A DNA stretch of 64,000 nucleotides, taken from NCBI GenBank assembly GCA_038748065.1, contig JBCDJG010000025.1:5396-69395 (forward strand), in the 5' to 3' direction. The notes beneath the pieces were generated by a model that made no database searches, was not told where the DNA came from, and saw only the letters and a list, made by a program, of their open reading frames with translations. This DNA is from JBCDJG01 sp038748065. Its GTDB lineage: Bacteria; Pseudomonadota; Gammaproteobacteria; Pseudomonadales; Halieaceae. This document shows, in pieces, positions 25,321 to 33,702 of the stretch. Position 1 is the stretch's first letter, and the number at the start of each line of letters is the position of its first letter. A program made the translations under genes and the position numbers.

Positions 25321-26327
25321 GCCGCTGCCGCAAAGTCCTTGAAGCGCCGCAGCAAATCACAGACGCGACAGGAGTAACCCCATTCATTGTCGTACCAGTT
25401 AAGCACTCGCAGGTAGTGGCCTCCCGTGACCGCCGTGAAGCCAGAATCGTAGATGGACGAGTGAGGGTTGCCGATTATGTCAGAGGACACGATGGGCCGC
25501 TCACTGAAGGCCAGTATGCCGCCGAGTCGCTCAGACGCCGCCGCGGCGCGCACCGCGTCGTTTACGGCCTCGGCGCTCACGCTCTTCTCCAACTTCACGA
25601 ATAGGTCGACGACTGAACCATCGGGCACCGGCACGCGGGCGGCGATGCCGTGCAGACGCCCCTGCAGTTTTGGTAGCACCTGCCCAACCGCCTTGGCGGC
25701 CCCGGTGGACGTGGGGATAATGTTCTCTGCCGCGGCGCGGCTGCGACGCCAGTCCGAGTGCGGCACGTCGGCCAGACGCTGGTCGTTGGTGTAGGCGTGA
25801 ACGGTGTTGATAACCCCCTCGACGATGCCAAATTCGTCATCCAGCACGCGGGCCATCGGGGCCAGGCAGTTAGTGGTGCAGCTGGCGTTGGAAACGATTC
25901 GATGATCAACCTGCAGGCCATCATCATTGACGCCCAGCACAACGGTAAAGTCTACAGGGTCCTTGGACGGAACCGTCAGCACAACGCGGCCTGCGCCCGC
26001 ATCAAGATGCGGCTGTAGAGAGTCCCGAGAGCGGAATACCCCGGTCGCCTCGACCACTGCATCGATACCGAGGTCGCGCCAGGGTAAGTCTCTGGGGCTG
26101 CGCTCGCTCAGCAAACGCACGCGGCCTTTCGGGGTCACAAAATGGTCATCTTCCAGCGCCAGGCTATGACTGAAAGGCCCCATGACCGTATCGTAGTTCA
26201 GCAGGTAGCGCAGGGCCTCTCGATCAAAAAGATCGTTAATGGCGACGACATCGATGCCCTCGACGTCTTCGAGGATGCGAAATACCGAGCGCCCAATGCG
26301 GCCAAAACCATTGATCGCTACTCTCAT
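25317..26327 (-). CDS. gap: Glyceraldehyde-3-phosphate dehydrogenase, type I
   Basis: NAD(P)-dependent oxidation and phosphorylation of glyceraldehyde 3-phosphate. From the ATG at 26327 the protein is 336 residues: dinucleotide-binding VAINGFGRIGR, INDLFD after the second strand, catalytic Cys150 in SNASCTTNCLAP, His177 in NTVHAYTNDQ, and the C-terminal NWYDNEWGYS. The frame is open 90 bases upstream, but GGAGG sits 8 bases before this ATG, and the ATG shares its A with the preceding stop (TGATG). It is followed by ppc with a 4-base overlap. All residues for a working enzyme are present. Confidence 0.95.
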   Translation of the reverse strand: MRVAINGFGRIGRSVFRILEDVEGIDVVAINDLFDREALRYLLNYDTVMGPFSHSLALEDDHFVTPKGRVRLLSERSPRDLPWRDLGIDAVVEATGVFRSRDSLQPHLDAGAGRVVLTVPSKDPVDFTVVLGVNDDGLQVDHRIVSNASCTTNCLAPMARVLDDEFGIVEGVINTVHAYTNDQRLADVPHSDWRRSRAAAENIIPTSTGAAKAVGQVLPKLQGRLHGIAARVPVPDGSVVDLFVKLEKSVSAEAVNDAVRAAAASERLGGILAFSERPIVSSDIIGNPHSSIYDSGFTAVTGGHYLRVLNWYDNEWGYSCRVCDLLRRFKDFAAAA

Positions 26328-27349
26328 CACGCTGCCTCCTGCCCTGCATCCAGCCGTGCGTACAGGCGCACCACATCGAGCAAGCGCGCCGCGTGTCCGA
26401 GATTCTCGTACCAGCAAAGCGTCTTGATGGTGTGGTCGCCCGCTTTGATCGTGCCTTTCAGGTCAAACAGCATCGAGTGTGCGTTACCAATGACGTCGGA
26501 GGACACGATCGGGTCCTCTGCAACATCGACAATGCCAGGGAAATCCGCCGCGCGCTCGCGCACCAGGGCATTCACATCTTCTGCGGTGATCGAAGCGTCT
26601 GCAAAAACGAGGTCTGTATCGAGCAGGCAGCCTTCCTGGATGGGCACATTCAGCGCCGAGGTGATGATCTTGTAGGCAAACTGCGGCAGCACGTCACCCA
26701 GCCAGATGCCGGCCTCATGTACATTGGGAATGATGTTCTCAGCAGCAGAGCGACTACGACGGAAGTCGGTCCCGGCGTAATCCTGGAGCACCTGGTCTGA
26801 GGTGTAGGCGTGGATGCTAGTCATGCTGCCGCATTCAATCTCGAAGCGCTCACCCAGTATGTGCAGCAGAAGACACAAGGCCGACGTGGTCGCAGACCCA
26901 GCGGACAGCATTCTGTCAGCCTGCTGGATACTGTCACCATTGATACCGGGCATCACGATGCGGTCTATTCGGTCCGCGGGCAAGGTGCGCAGCAGCACTC
27001 GTGGGGCGCCGTTGCGCAGGTGGTCCTCCAGGAAGTGTGCTTCACGATGCTTGCCCGTGGCGTCGATCACCGCGTCAACGTCGAACATGTCCCAGGGCAT
27101 TTCAGCGGGCCGATCGATCTGCATCAGGCGCGCCCGGAATCGCTCATTCACCAGGAAATTGCCTTCCAGGCTGTGCCTGTCGAGGTGATCAACCTCGGAA
27201 CAAAGCAGGTAGTGCAGAATCTCCGGCTCCCCGACATCGGCGATGGCAACGACCTGAACGTCCTCGCTGCGAGACGCCAGTTCATAGAGCTGGCGGCCCG
27301 TCTTTCCGAAACCCATCATGCCCAGCCTGATTGGCCGCGATGTCGACAT
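26327..27349 (-). CDS. GAPDH-fold paralogue lacking the catalytic cysteine
   Basis: A 340-residue homologue of glyceraldehyde-3-phosphate dehydrogenase. It aligns over its full length with the neighbouring gap product: nucleotide loop MMGFGKTGRQL, the His180 region SIHAYTSDQ, the phosphate-site segment RRSRSAAENIIPN, and CWYENLGHAARLLD where the enzyme has NWYDNEWGYS. The active-site segment is changed from SNASCTTNC to SAGSATTSA, so the nucleophile Cys is Ala153 (codon 26891-26893) and both flanking Asn/Cys positions are also lost. A GAPDH reaction through a thioester is therefore not possible. It lies 3 bases after eda and overlaps gap by one base. The frame is intact and conserved, so it is not a decaying gene; a regulatory or heteromeric role is possible (inference). 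Confidence 0.85.
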   Translation of the reverse strand: MSTSRPIRLGMMGFGKTGRQLYELASRSEDVQVVAIADVGEPEILHYLLCSEVDHLDRHSLEGNFLVNERFRARLMQIDRPAEMPWDMFDVDAVIDATGKHREAHFLEDHLRNGAPRVLLRTLPADRIDRIVMPGINGDSIQQADRMLSAGSATTSALCLLLHILGERFEIECGSMTSIHAYTSDQVLQDYAGTDFRRSRSAAENIIPNVHEAGIWLGDVLPQFAYKIITSALNVPIQEGCLLDTDLVFADASITAEDVNALVRERAADFPGIVDVAEDPIVSSDVIGNAHSMLFDLKGTIKAGDHTIKTLCWYENLGHAARLLDVVRLYARLDAGQEAA

Positions 27350-27352
27350 GGT

Positions 27353-27985
27353 CTAGTCCTCCTTTACGGCCTGCATCGCCGCCTGTGCCAGAGATTCGAT
27401 AGTCTGCCAATCGCCATTTTCTACCAGCGCGGTCGCACACATCCATGATCCACCGCAACAAAGCACGTTGGGCAGAGCCAGGTAGTCGAGGTAGTTATCG
27501 GGCCCTAGCCCACCGGTTGGACAAAACGTAACCTCTGGAAAAGGGCCTGCTAGCGACTTGAGCAGGGCCAGGCCGCCAACCGCCGCGGCGGGAAACAGCT
27601 TGAAGCAGCGGTAGCCCTCTGACAAGCCGAGCATCACATCGGAAGCACTCGATACGCCAGGAATCAGTAAAGCGCCGCCCTCCCGGGCATCTTGCAATAA
27701 GGCCTGCGTGCTACCAGGACTCACCAGAAAATCGGCACCGGCCGCCAGTGCCCTCTCCATACCACCGCTATCAGTAATTGTACCTGCGGCTATCTGTAGG
27801 CTTGAGCCTGCGTCTTTCAGGGCGCGAATGCTGTCGAGTGCGGCAGGCGTTCTCAAGGTCACTTCAATCGCCCGCATGCCGCCGCGCTGCAGTGCAGCGG
27901 CGAGCTTCAAGGTTGACGGCACATCAAGCGCCGTGACAACAGGCAGAACACGCAGCTCGGCCAGAAGAGCGTTTGTTTCAGACAT
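27353..27985 (-). CDS. eda: KDPG / KHG aldolase
   Basis: Class I aldolase that splits 2-keto-3-deoxy-6-phosphogluconate into pyruvate and glyceraldehyde 3-phosphate, the last specific step of the Entner-Doudoroff pathway. The 210-residue protein shows AIEVTLRTPAAL (catalytic Glu and Arg), FLVSPGSTQ, the Schiff-base lysine in YRCFKLFPAAAVGG and FCPTGGLG. It heads the eda, GAPDH-like, gap, ppc unit, so its product passes straight to the gap enzyme. edd and zwf are not in the window. folE is divergent. Confidence 0.95.
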   Translation of the reverse strand: MSETNALLAELRVLPVVTALDVPSTLKLAAALQRGGMRAIEVTLRTPAALDSIRALKDAGSSLQIAAGTITDSGGMERALAAGADFLVSPGSTQALLQDAREGGALLIPGVSSASDVMLGLSEGYRCFKLFPAAAVGGLALLKSLAGPFPEVTFCPTGGLGPDNYLDYLALPNVLCCGGSWMCATALVENGDWQTIESLAQAAMQAVKED

Positions 27986-28103
27986 AGGATCACCACAGAG
28001 TTACAATGAGTCTAGCCCAGATTACGCAGCCTGCGCACATCGACCCGTGAATCCATTACCGGGCCCACTGCGTAATTCTTTTGGAACCGACAAGGAGAAC
28101 GAC

Positions 28104-28787
28104 ATGGAACAGGCTTTAAGCACTGCCCCGCTGACATTTCCCGCAAAACTGTCAGAGGAAGCGTTGCTGGTACGCCAGGCTCTAATCGAGCGCGGCCTCG
28201 AGACGCCGTTGTTGGATAATGGCCTGACGCGCGACGAGAAGTACGACGTGATTCGCGGTGCGTTCACGGAAATCACTGAGGCGCTGGGCTTGGATCTGCG
28301 GGACGACAGTCTGGCGGAAACACCCCACCGCATCGCCAAGATGTACGTTGATGAGATCTTTGCCGGCCTGGATTACAGCCGCTTCCCGAAAATCAGCGTC
28401 ATCGAGAACAAGATGCAGGTTGAAGAGATGGTTCTGGTCGACGACATTGACCTGACCAGCACCTGTGAGCACCATTTCGTCACTATTGATGGAAGCGCTC
28501 GCGTTGCCTACATCCCGGGCACCAAGATCATTGGCTTGTCGAAAATCAACCGCATCGTGCGCTTCTTCGCGCAGCGCCCCCAGGTGCAGGAGCGCCTGAC
28601 GCAGCAGGTGCTGGCAAGCCTTCAGGCTCTGTTGGAAACCGAAGACGTGGCCGTCACCATTGAGGCGACTCACTATTGCGTTAAATCCCGTGGGGTCATG
28701 GACAGCAACTCTGCCACTCGCACGACCGCGCTTGGCGGCTGCTTCAAAACCGACGCTGCTACTCGCGGCGAGTTTCTCGCTCGCTAA
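28104..28787 (+). CDS. folE: GTP cyclohydrolase I (type IA)
   Basis: FolE converts GTP to 7,8-dihydroneopterin triphosphate for folate synthesis. From the ATG at 28104 (AAGGAG seven bases upstream) the protein has 227 residues. The zinc ligands lie in STCEHHFVTIDG (Cys and His) and THYCVKSRGV (Cys), and the GLSKINRIVRFFAQRPQVQE core is fully conserved. The longer open frame from 27708 runs through eda on the other strand and is not supported. A strong hairpin follows the stop. Confidence 0.96.
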   Translation: MEQALSTAPLTFPAKLSEEALLVRQALIERGLETPLLDNGLTRDEKYDVIRGAFTEITEALGLDLRDDSLAETPHRIAKMYVDEIFAGLDYSRFPKISVIENKMQVEEMVLVDDIDLTSTCEHHFVTIDGSARVAYIPGTKIIGLSKINRIVRFFAQRPQVQERLTQQVLASLQALLETEDVAVTIEATHYCVKSRGVMDSNSATRTTALGGCFKTDAATRGEFLAR

Positions 28788-28799
28788 GCGTCAACAACC

Positions 28800-28826
28800 G
28801 AGCGGGGGTGCCTCGCACCCCCGCTC
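28800..28826 (+). terminator. Strong hairpin after folE
   Basis: A perfect 12-base-pair stem (GAGCGGGGGTGC and its complement) with a CTC loop begins 13 bases after the folE stop. No run of T follows on the plus strand, so it may act through a factor or as a bidirectional structure between folE and the convergent Pmp3 gene. Confidence 0.6.
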
Positions 28827-28859
28827 GTCCCTCTCAGGGCGGCCCTCACCCTCGTGGCC

Positions 28860-29021
28860 TCACAGCACGGTGAGCCACACCGCGTGCAGTACGCCCGGCA
28901 CCCACATGAGCAAGCACAGCACGATATTGATCACGAGATCTGAACCCGCCCCTTTCTTTAAAAATACGGCCAGTGGCGGTAACAGGATCGAGACGATCAC
29001 GGCTACGACTTTGTTGTCCAT
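28860..29021 (-). CDS. YqaE/Pmp3-family membrane peptide
   Basis: A 53-residue protein starting MDNKVVAVIVSILLPPLAVF, preceded by AGGGAG seven bases upstream. It has two membrane helices, with a short loop LKKGAGSDL between them, and the sequence NIVLCLLMWVPGVLHAVW, which is the Pmp3/YqaE (PF01679) pattern. Members affect membrane potential and salt tolerance in yeast and plants; bacterial roles are little known. The open frame extends 75 bases upstream, but only this ATG has a ribosome site. Confidence 0.85.
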   Translation of the reverse strand: MDNKVVAVIVSILLPPLAVFLKKGAGSDLVINIVLCLLMWVPGVLHAVWLTVL

Positions 29022-29134
29022 AGGAAACTCCCTGATGATCGCAATGCGAGATCGAGTGTAGGTCAGCACAAGACGTGCTGCCAAGACCGTGGCCACAGGT
29101 TAGAATAGGGACTCCTGCCATAAGAGGGGCCAGG

Positions 29135-30733
29135 GTGCATCCGGCGCGAATACGACAGACCGCAGTCTTACTGCTTCTCGCCGGCCTGCTTGGGGCCTGT
29201 GCCGGCGGCGGGAGCAGCACTACGCGCTCCCCTGCGCTGGCAGACCTGGAAGCGGGTCGATGCCCCGAGACCATCATATTCTCAGGAGGCCAACTGCCCG
29301 CAGAAGGCAAGCGCTACGGCCGCAAAGCCACTTACACCGATCTCGATAACTACCGCAAACTGGAAATCGCTAATTGCGAGCAGCGACTGGCGGCCGGCGA
29401 TGCTGGCGCGCTAAAGACCCTGACCGTTTACTGGCAGAACCAGAAAGACCCCAGGCGCGAAGCGGAGGCCTACCAGATTTATCTGGAGACCGGCTCTGAC
29501 CCTGAGGTGAAGGTCGCGGCTATCCGCACCCTGTACGATCTTTACAGCAAAGGTCGGCCCGGCCTGCCAGCGGACCCAGAGGCCGCCTTCTACTACATGG
29601 GGCAGTCCGTCGCCTATGGCGATACCCACTTGAGGCTCGATTATGCTGACGGGCTCTATTCGCGCAAGCGCTACGAAGAAGCGCTGGGCCAGTACTTTGA
29701 ATTTCAGATGCCGGGCCTGACAGTTCGGCAGTCGGAGGGCTTCAGCAAGCTGCAGATGTGCGAGGTTAACCTGCGGCTGGCCGAGATGTACTTCAAAGGC
29801 CGCGGCACGGCAAAAGACCCCTACCTGGGCTACTTCTTCTGGCAGCGCGGAATGGATCTGGCGGACGGGCCTCAGTGGGGGTCCTGCTACCGCGATAACT
29901 TCGTTTACGGCAATCGCTACTACGAGGAGCGTGAGCGCAAACAGCAGATTGAGATCGGCATGGCCAAACTCAGCCCGTCACAGGTCGCCGAACTGGATCG
30001 CGCCCTGGCGATGCCGCCTGAGCAGGGGCTCGCCGTCGCGGGCTCCATGGCTGGCGGCGTTGGCGGCCGTGGCACAACCCGTATCGAGCGTCAATCGAGA
30101 GTACGCTACAGTACGACCTCTGCCGGCTACCGCGGTTGGCAAGGATGGCAGCCTCTTGAAGGGGAGATATGCGCCCTCAGCGCACCGCGCAATAGCCTGG
30201 CCTGGTCAGATGTCTTCGAACTGCGCTCCACCTCTGTCTGGAGTCTCAAGTCAGCGAGTAGCGAAGCCACCAGCCGTGGTTCAGCGGTCGCGGTCGCGCC
30301 GGATCGTCTGGTGACAAACTGCCACCTGATTCAGCGACCAGACTCCATTGAACTCTTCCAGGGCAGCCTGAGAATGCGCGCCCAGGTTACCGCGTCCGAC
30401 GTGGAAGGGGATCGCTGCATACTGGCCGTTAACGAGCGGATGCCGAGCTACGTGCGTGCGGCGCGGCCATATGGCTACTTACGGGTCGGTGAGGAGGTGG
30501 CTGCTATCGGTAATCCGCGAGGGCTGGATACGTCACTGTCGCGCGGTATCGTTGCGCAGAAAAGAACCAACACCGGCGTATCCCTGATACAGACCGATGC
30601 GGCACTCTCCGTTGGCTCGTCCGGTGGCGGGCTGTTCGACAGCGCCGGCAACCTGGTGGGCATAACCACGTTCAAGGTAGACGACGGCGAAAACCTGAAC
30701 TTCGCCATCGCCATCGACGAGTTCTGTCGTTAG
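29135..30733 (+). CDS. Lipoprotein with helical repeat region and C-terminal trypsin-like protease domain
   Basis: From the GTG at 29135 (AGAGGGG about 6 bases upstream) the protein has 532 residues. A lipoprotein signal ends in LLGAC (lipidated Cys22). Residues about 60-310 look like helical repeats of the Sel1/TPR kind, with alternating short helices and YFKGRGTAKDPYLGYFFW. The C-terminal 170 residues form a chymotrypsin-fold domain: His in LVTNCHLI, Asp in VEGDRCIL, Ser in VGSSGGGLFD. All three triad residues are visible, so it is probably active. It should sit in the outer or inner membrane facing the periplasm. The gene runs convergently into the aminotransferase gene. Confidence 0.8.
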   Translation: MHPARIRQTAVLLLLAGLLGACAGGGSSTTRSPALADLEAGRCPETIIFSGGQLPAEGKRYGRKATYTDLDNYRKLEIANCEQRLAAGDAGALKTLTVYWQNQKDPRREAEAYQIYLETGSDPEVKVAAIRTLYDLYSKGRPGLPADPEAAFYYMGQSVAYGDTHLRLDYADGLYSRKRYEEALGQYFEFQMPGLTVRQSEGFSKLQMCEVNLRLAEMYFKGRGTAKDPYLGYFFWQRGMDLADGPQWGSCYRDNFVYGNRYYEERERKQQIEIGMAKLSPSQVAELDRALAMPPEQGLAVAGSMAGGVGGRGTTRIERQSRVRYSTTSAGYRGWQGWQPLEGEICALSAPRNSLAWSDVFELRSTSVWSLKSASSEATSRGSAVAVAPDRLVTNCHLIQRPDSIELFQGSLRMRAQVTASDVEGDRCILAVNERMPSYVRAARPYGYLRVGEEVAAIGNPRGLDTSLSRGIVAQKRTNTGVSLIQTDAALSVGSSGGGLFDSAGNLVGITTFKVDDGENLNFAIAIDEFCR

Positions 30734-30737
30734 CGCC

Positions 30738-32087
30738 TCACGCAGCCAGCAAGCCTTCCTGTCGCACATGCTCAAGCGTCTGCGCTAGCCCATTTGCAAT
30801 GCCGTCGAGCATTTCGTCGATCTGCGCCTCACTGATAATGAGAGGCGGACACAGGGCAATCGAATTACCGGCTACCGCCCTCACGATAACGCCATGATCC
30901 TGACAGGCCTTGGCCAGGTAGTTGGCGACGGCCGGCGGCAGGCCGGCGCGCGTGGTTTTGTCTGCGCTAATCTCGATAGCTGCGATAAGCCCGCGCCCGC
31001 GCACCTCACCGACCAGTTCATGCTCGGCGAAAGACTTGAGCTGCGCTTGAAGATATTCGCCTTTCACTGCGGCCTGCGCGAATATATCGTCGCGCTCATA
31101 AATTTCGAGTGCCTTAAGTGCTACCGCACAGCCTACTGGGTGGCCACTGTAGGTATAGCCGTGGCCAAACACGCCAACCTCGGCGCACTGGTCGACCATT
31201 GCCTCGTAAAGATCACCCCGAATGAGCGACGCACTGATCGGAAAGTACGCCGAGGATAGCTGCTTCGCGAAAGTCATCATATCCGGCTGGCCAATGCCCA
31301 TGGTGTTGACCCCGAAGTCACGCCCCGTTCGGCCAAAGCCGCAGATGACTTCGTCAGACCAGAACAGGATGCCGTACTTGTTCAGCACGGGCAGCAGCGC
31401 CTCGTAGTAGCCTTCGGGAGGCACGATGACCCCGGAGGCTCCGGTAATCGGCTCAGCGATGAAAGCCATAATCGTCTCGGGGCCTTCGGCGAGGATCAGG
31501 CGCTCCAGATTATCAACGATCCGCGCGACGAACTCCGCCTCGGATTCCTGCCCCTGCCGCCCGTGATAGTAGTGCGGATGATCCGTTCGCAGGATGCCAA
31601 GCGCTTCAAGCGGTGCGTCAAAGTGCGCAAGGTTGGCCGGGAGGCTGGTCAGGCCGCCGGAGGCGAGCGTTACGCCATGATACGCGCGCTCGCGCGTGAT
31701 GATTTTGCGGCGCTCGGGTTTGCCGATCGCGTTGGCGTAGTAACGCAGCAGCTTGAGATGGGTGTCGTTGGCGTCTGAGCCTGAGTTGCCGAAGAAAACG
31801 CGCGCCCGGTCCATCGGCACCATCGCAGACAGTCGATCTGCCAACTCCATACCCGGCCCGTGGGTTTTACCGCCAAACAGACTTGAATACGGCAGTTTAG
31901 CCATTTGCTCAGCAGCCGTATCCACCAACTCCTGGTTGCCATAACCGAGGGCCGTACACCACAGGCCAGCCATACCTTCAAGGTAGCGTTTGCCCTGCTT
32001 GTCAAAGACGTAGACGCCCTCGCCTCGCTCTAGCTGCAGCTGCTCCACAGCGGTGAAGTTGGTGGTGGGGTAGATCATCTGGGTCAT
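30738..32087 (-). CDS. Class III (omega) aminotransferase
   Basis: PLP-dependent aminotransferase of the omega-amino-acid/putrescine/GABA group, 449 residues. It contains FFGNSGSDANDTHLKL, the RAYHG segment, the PLP-binding WSDEVICGFGRTG, the Schiff-base lysine in MMTFAKQLSSAYFPISA and the late GHGYTYSGHPVGCA loop. A perfect AAAGGAGG ribosome site precedes the ATG. It lies 27 bases after a succinate-semialdehyde dehydrogenase gene, so together they would convert an omega-amine such as GABA or a similar amino acid to a carboxylic acid (inference). The exact amine is not deducible. Confidence 0.88.
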   Translation of the reverse strand: MTQMIYPTTNFTAVEQLQLERGEGVYVFDKQGKRYLEGMAGLWCTALGYGNQELVDTAAEQMAKLPYSSLFGGKTHGPGMELADRLSAMVPMDRARVFFGNSGSDANDTHLKLLRYYANAIGKPERRKIITRERAYHGVTLASGGLTSLPANLAHFDAPLEALGILRTDHPHYYHGRQGQESEAEFVARIVDNLERLILAEGPETIMAFIAEPITGASGVIVPPEGYYEALLPVLNKYGILFWSDEVICGFGRTGRDFGVNTMGIGQPDMMTFAKQLSSAYFPISASLIRGDLYEAMVDQCAEVGVFGHGYTYSGHPVGCAVALKALEIYERDDIFAQAAVKGEYLQAQLKSFAEHELVGEVRGRGLIAAIEISADKTTRAGLPPAVANYLAKACQDHGVIVRAVAGNSIALCPPLIISEAQIDEMLDGIANGLAQTLEHVRQEGLLAA

Positions 32088-32114
32088 GTTGCTGCCTCCT
32101 TTGGTGGCCTCGCC

Positions 32115-33572
32115 CTAGCGGTCGAGCCCGCCCATACAGATATATTTAGTCTCGATGTAGTCATCGAGGCCGTATTTTGAGCCCTCACGACCCATGCCGG
32201 ATTCCTTGACGCCGCCAAAGGGGATTACGTCAGAGGTGATCGCCACCTCATTTACCCCGACCATGCCGTACTCGATACCTTCGGATACCCGCCAGACGCG
32301 GCCGATATCACGCGTGTAGAGATAGGATGCGAGACCGAACTCCGTGTCGTTGGCCATGGCGATGGCCTCCTCCTCCGTTGAGAACGTAAATATGGGTGCC
32401 ACGGGGCCGAAGATTTCTTCGCGAAATACACGCATACCGGTATTCACGTTGGTCAAAACCGTAGGCTGGTAGAAACAGGGGCCCATGTCGTCAATGTGCC
32501 CACCGACCAAAGCTTCCGCCCCACCCGCAACGGCATCGCGCACCATGGCGTCAATGTCATTCGCCGCCTTGGCCGTCACAACGGGTCCGTGCGTTACGCT
32601 TTCATCCAAGCCGTCACCAATGCGAAAACCGCGCACCGTGTCAGTAAAGCGTGTAACAAACTCGTCGTAGATGGTGTCCTGCACCAGTATCCGGTTCGCG
32701 CAAATACAGGTCTGGCCACTGTTGCGGTACTTGGATGCGGCAGCGCCTGCCACAGCGGCGTCAAGATCCGCATCGTCAAACACGATCACCGGAGCGTTCC
32801 CACCCAGTTCCATGGAGACTTTTTTCACCGTGTCCGCGCACTGCTTGAGCAGCAGCTTGCCGACCGGCGTGGAGCCCGTGAAGGTGAGCTTTCGCACCGT
32901 GTCACTGGCGGTCATGACGCCGCCAATTTCTCTGGAACTACCCACCAGCACATTCAACAGGCCATGCGGCAAACCGGCACGCTCCGCCAACTCAGCCAGG
33001 GCCAGTGCCGAGAGCGGCGTTTCTGAGGCTGGTTTCAGCACCACAGCGCACCCTACCGCAAGCGCGGGGCCCGCTTTACGGGTGATCATGGCAGCTGGAA
33101 AATTCCAGGGCGTGATAGCCCCGACAACGCCCACGGGCTGTTTCACAACGATGCCGCGACGATCAGTTTGCGGCAGCGCGATGACATCGCCGTAAACACG
33201 GCGCCCCTCCTCCGCAAACCATTCAATGAAGGAGGCGGCATAGGCGATCTCACCTCGGGACTCAGCAATCACCTTGCCCTGCTCGGTGGTCATGATGATC
33301 GCCAGGTCTTCCAGGTTTTCCATCATCAGTGCATACCAGCGCTTCAGGACATCCGAGCGTTCCTTGGCACTGCGGGCTTGCCATGCCTGCATAGCGTGAT
33401 CAGCGGCAGCAATCGCCCGCTCTGTATCAGCGGCGCCGACGGTACCGACCGCAGCAATCAGTTCGCCATTAGCCGGGTTGCGGACTTCCAGGCTTGAACC
33501 GTCATCAACCCATTCACCGTTTATATACGAGCGGGTCTTCAACAGGCTTGGGTCATTGAGTTGGATACTCAT
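32115..33572 (-). CDS. gabD: Succinate-semialdehyde dehydrogenase (NAD(P)+)
   Basis: Aldehyde dehydrogenase of 485 residues, closest in motif pattern to GabD. It has VGAITPWNFPAAMITRK, the cofactor-fold TFTGSTPVGKLL, the general-base Glu in SMELGGNAPVIVFDDADLD and the nucleophile Cys in NSGQTCICANR. The late EIFGPVAPIFTF and GMGREGSKYGLDDYIETKY segments are GabD-like. AAGGAGC precedes the ATG. It is the first gene of the unit with the aminotransferase and is divergent from the LysR regulator. Confidence 0.92.
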   Translation of the reverse strand: MSIQLNDPSLLKTRSYINGEWVDDGSSLEVRNPANGELIAAVGTVGAADTERAIAAADHAMQAWQARSAKERSDVLKRWYALMMENLEDLAIIMTTEQGKVIAESRGEIAYAASFIEWFAEEGRRVYGDVIALPQTDRRGIVVKQPVGVVGAITPWNFPAAMITRKAGPALAVGCAVVLKPASETPLSALALAELAERAGLPHGLLNVLVGSSREIGGVMTASDTVRKLTFTGSTPVGKLLLKQCADTVKKVSMELGGNAPVIVFDDADLDAAVAGAAASKYRNSGQTCICANRILVQDTIYDEFVTRFTDTVRGFRIGDGLDESVTHGPVVTAKAANDIDAMVRDAVAGGAEALVGGHIDDMGPCFYQPTVLTNVNTGMRVFREEIFGPVAPIFTFSTEEEAIAMANDTEFGLASYLYTRDIGRVWRVSEGIEYGMVGVNEVAITSDVIPFGGVKESGMGREGSKYGLDDYIETKYICMGGLDR

Positions 33573-33620
33573 CTACTCTGCTCCTTGGGGGTGTTGGCTA
33601 GAGTCTATGCGCCAAGGCGA

Positions 33621-33677
33621 TATTCTTACATGAAATATTCTTTTGTATAGCGAATAAAATTCCCCTATTCTATGAAT
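33621..33677. promoter_or_regulatory. AT-rich divergent promoter with LysR-type dyads
   Basis: The 130-base space between gabD and the lysR-type gene is markedly richer in A/T than the genes around it. It holds two inverted repeats with ATTC/GAAT half-sites: one at 33622-33636 (ATTC, six bases, GAA) and one at 33667-33677 (ATTCTATGAAT). Position and symmetry suit binding sites for the divergent regulator; binding is inferred. Confidence 0.5.
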
Positions 33678-33702
33678 AATATTCAACCAATTTCCGAAAG
33701 CC

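Noticed and set aside
27708..28103. Extended frame upstream of folE
   Set aside because: It runs through eda on the other strand; FolE similarity and a strong ribosome site begin at 28104.
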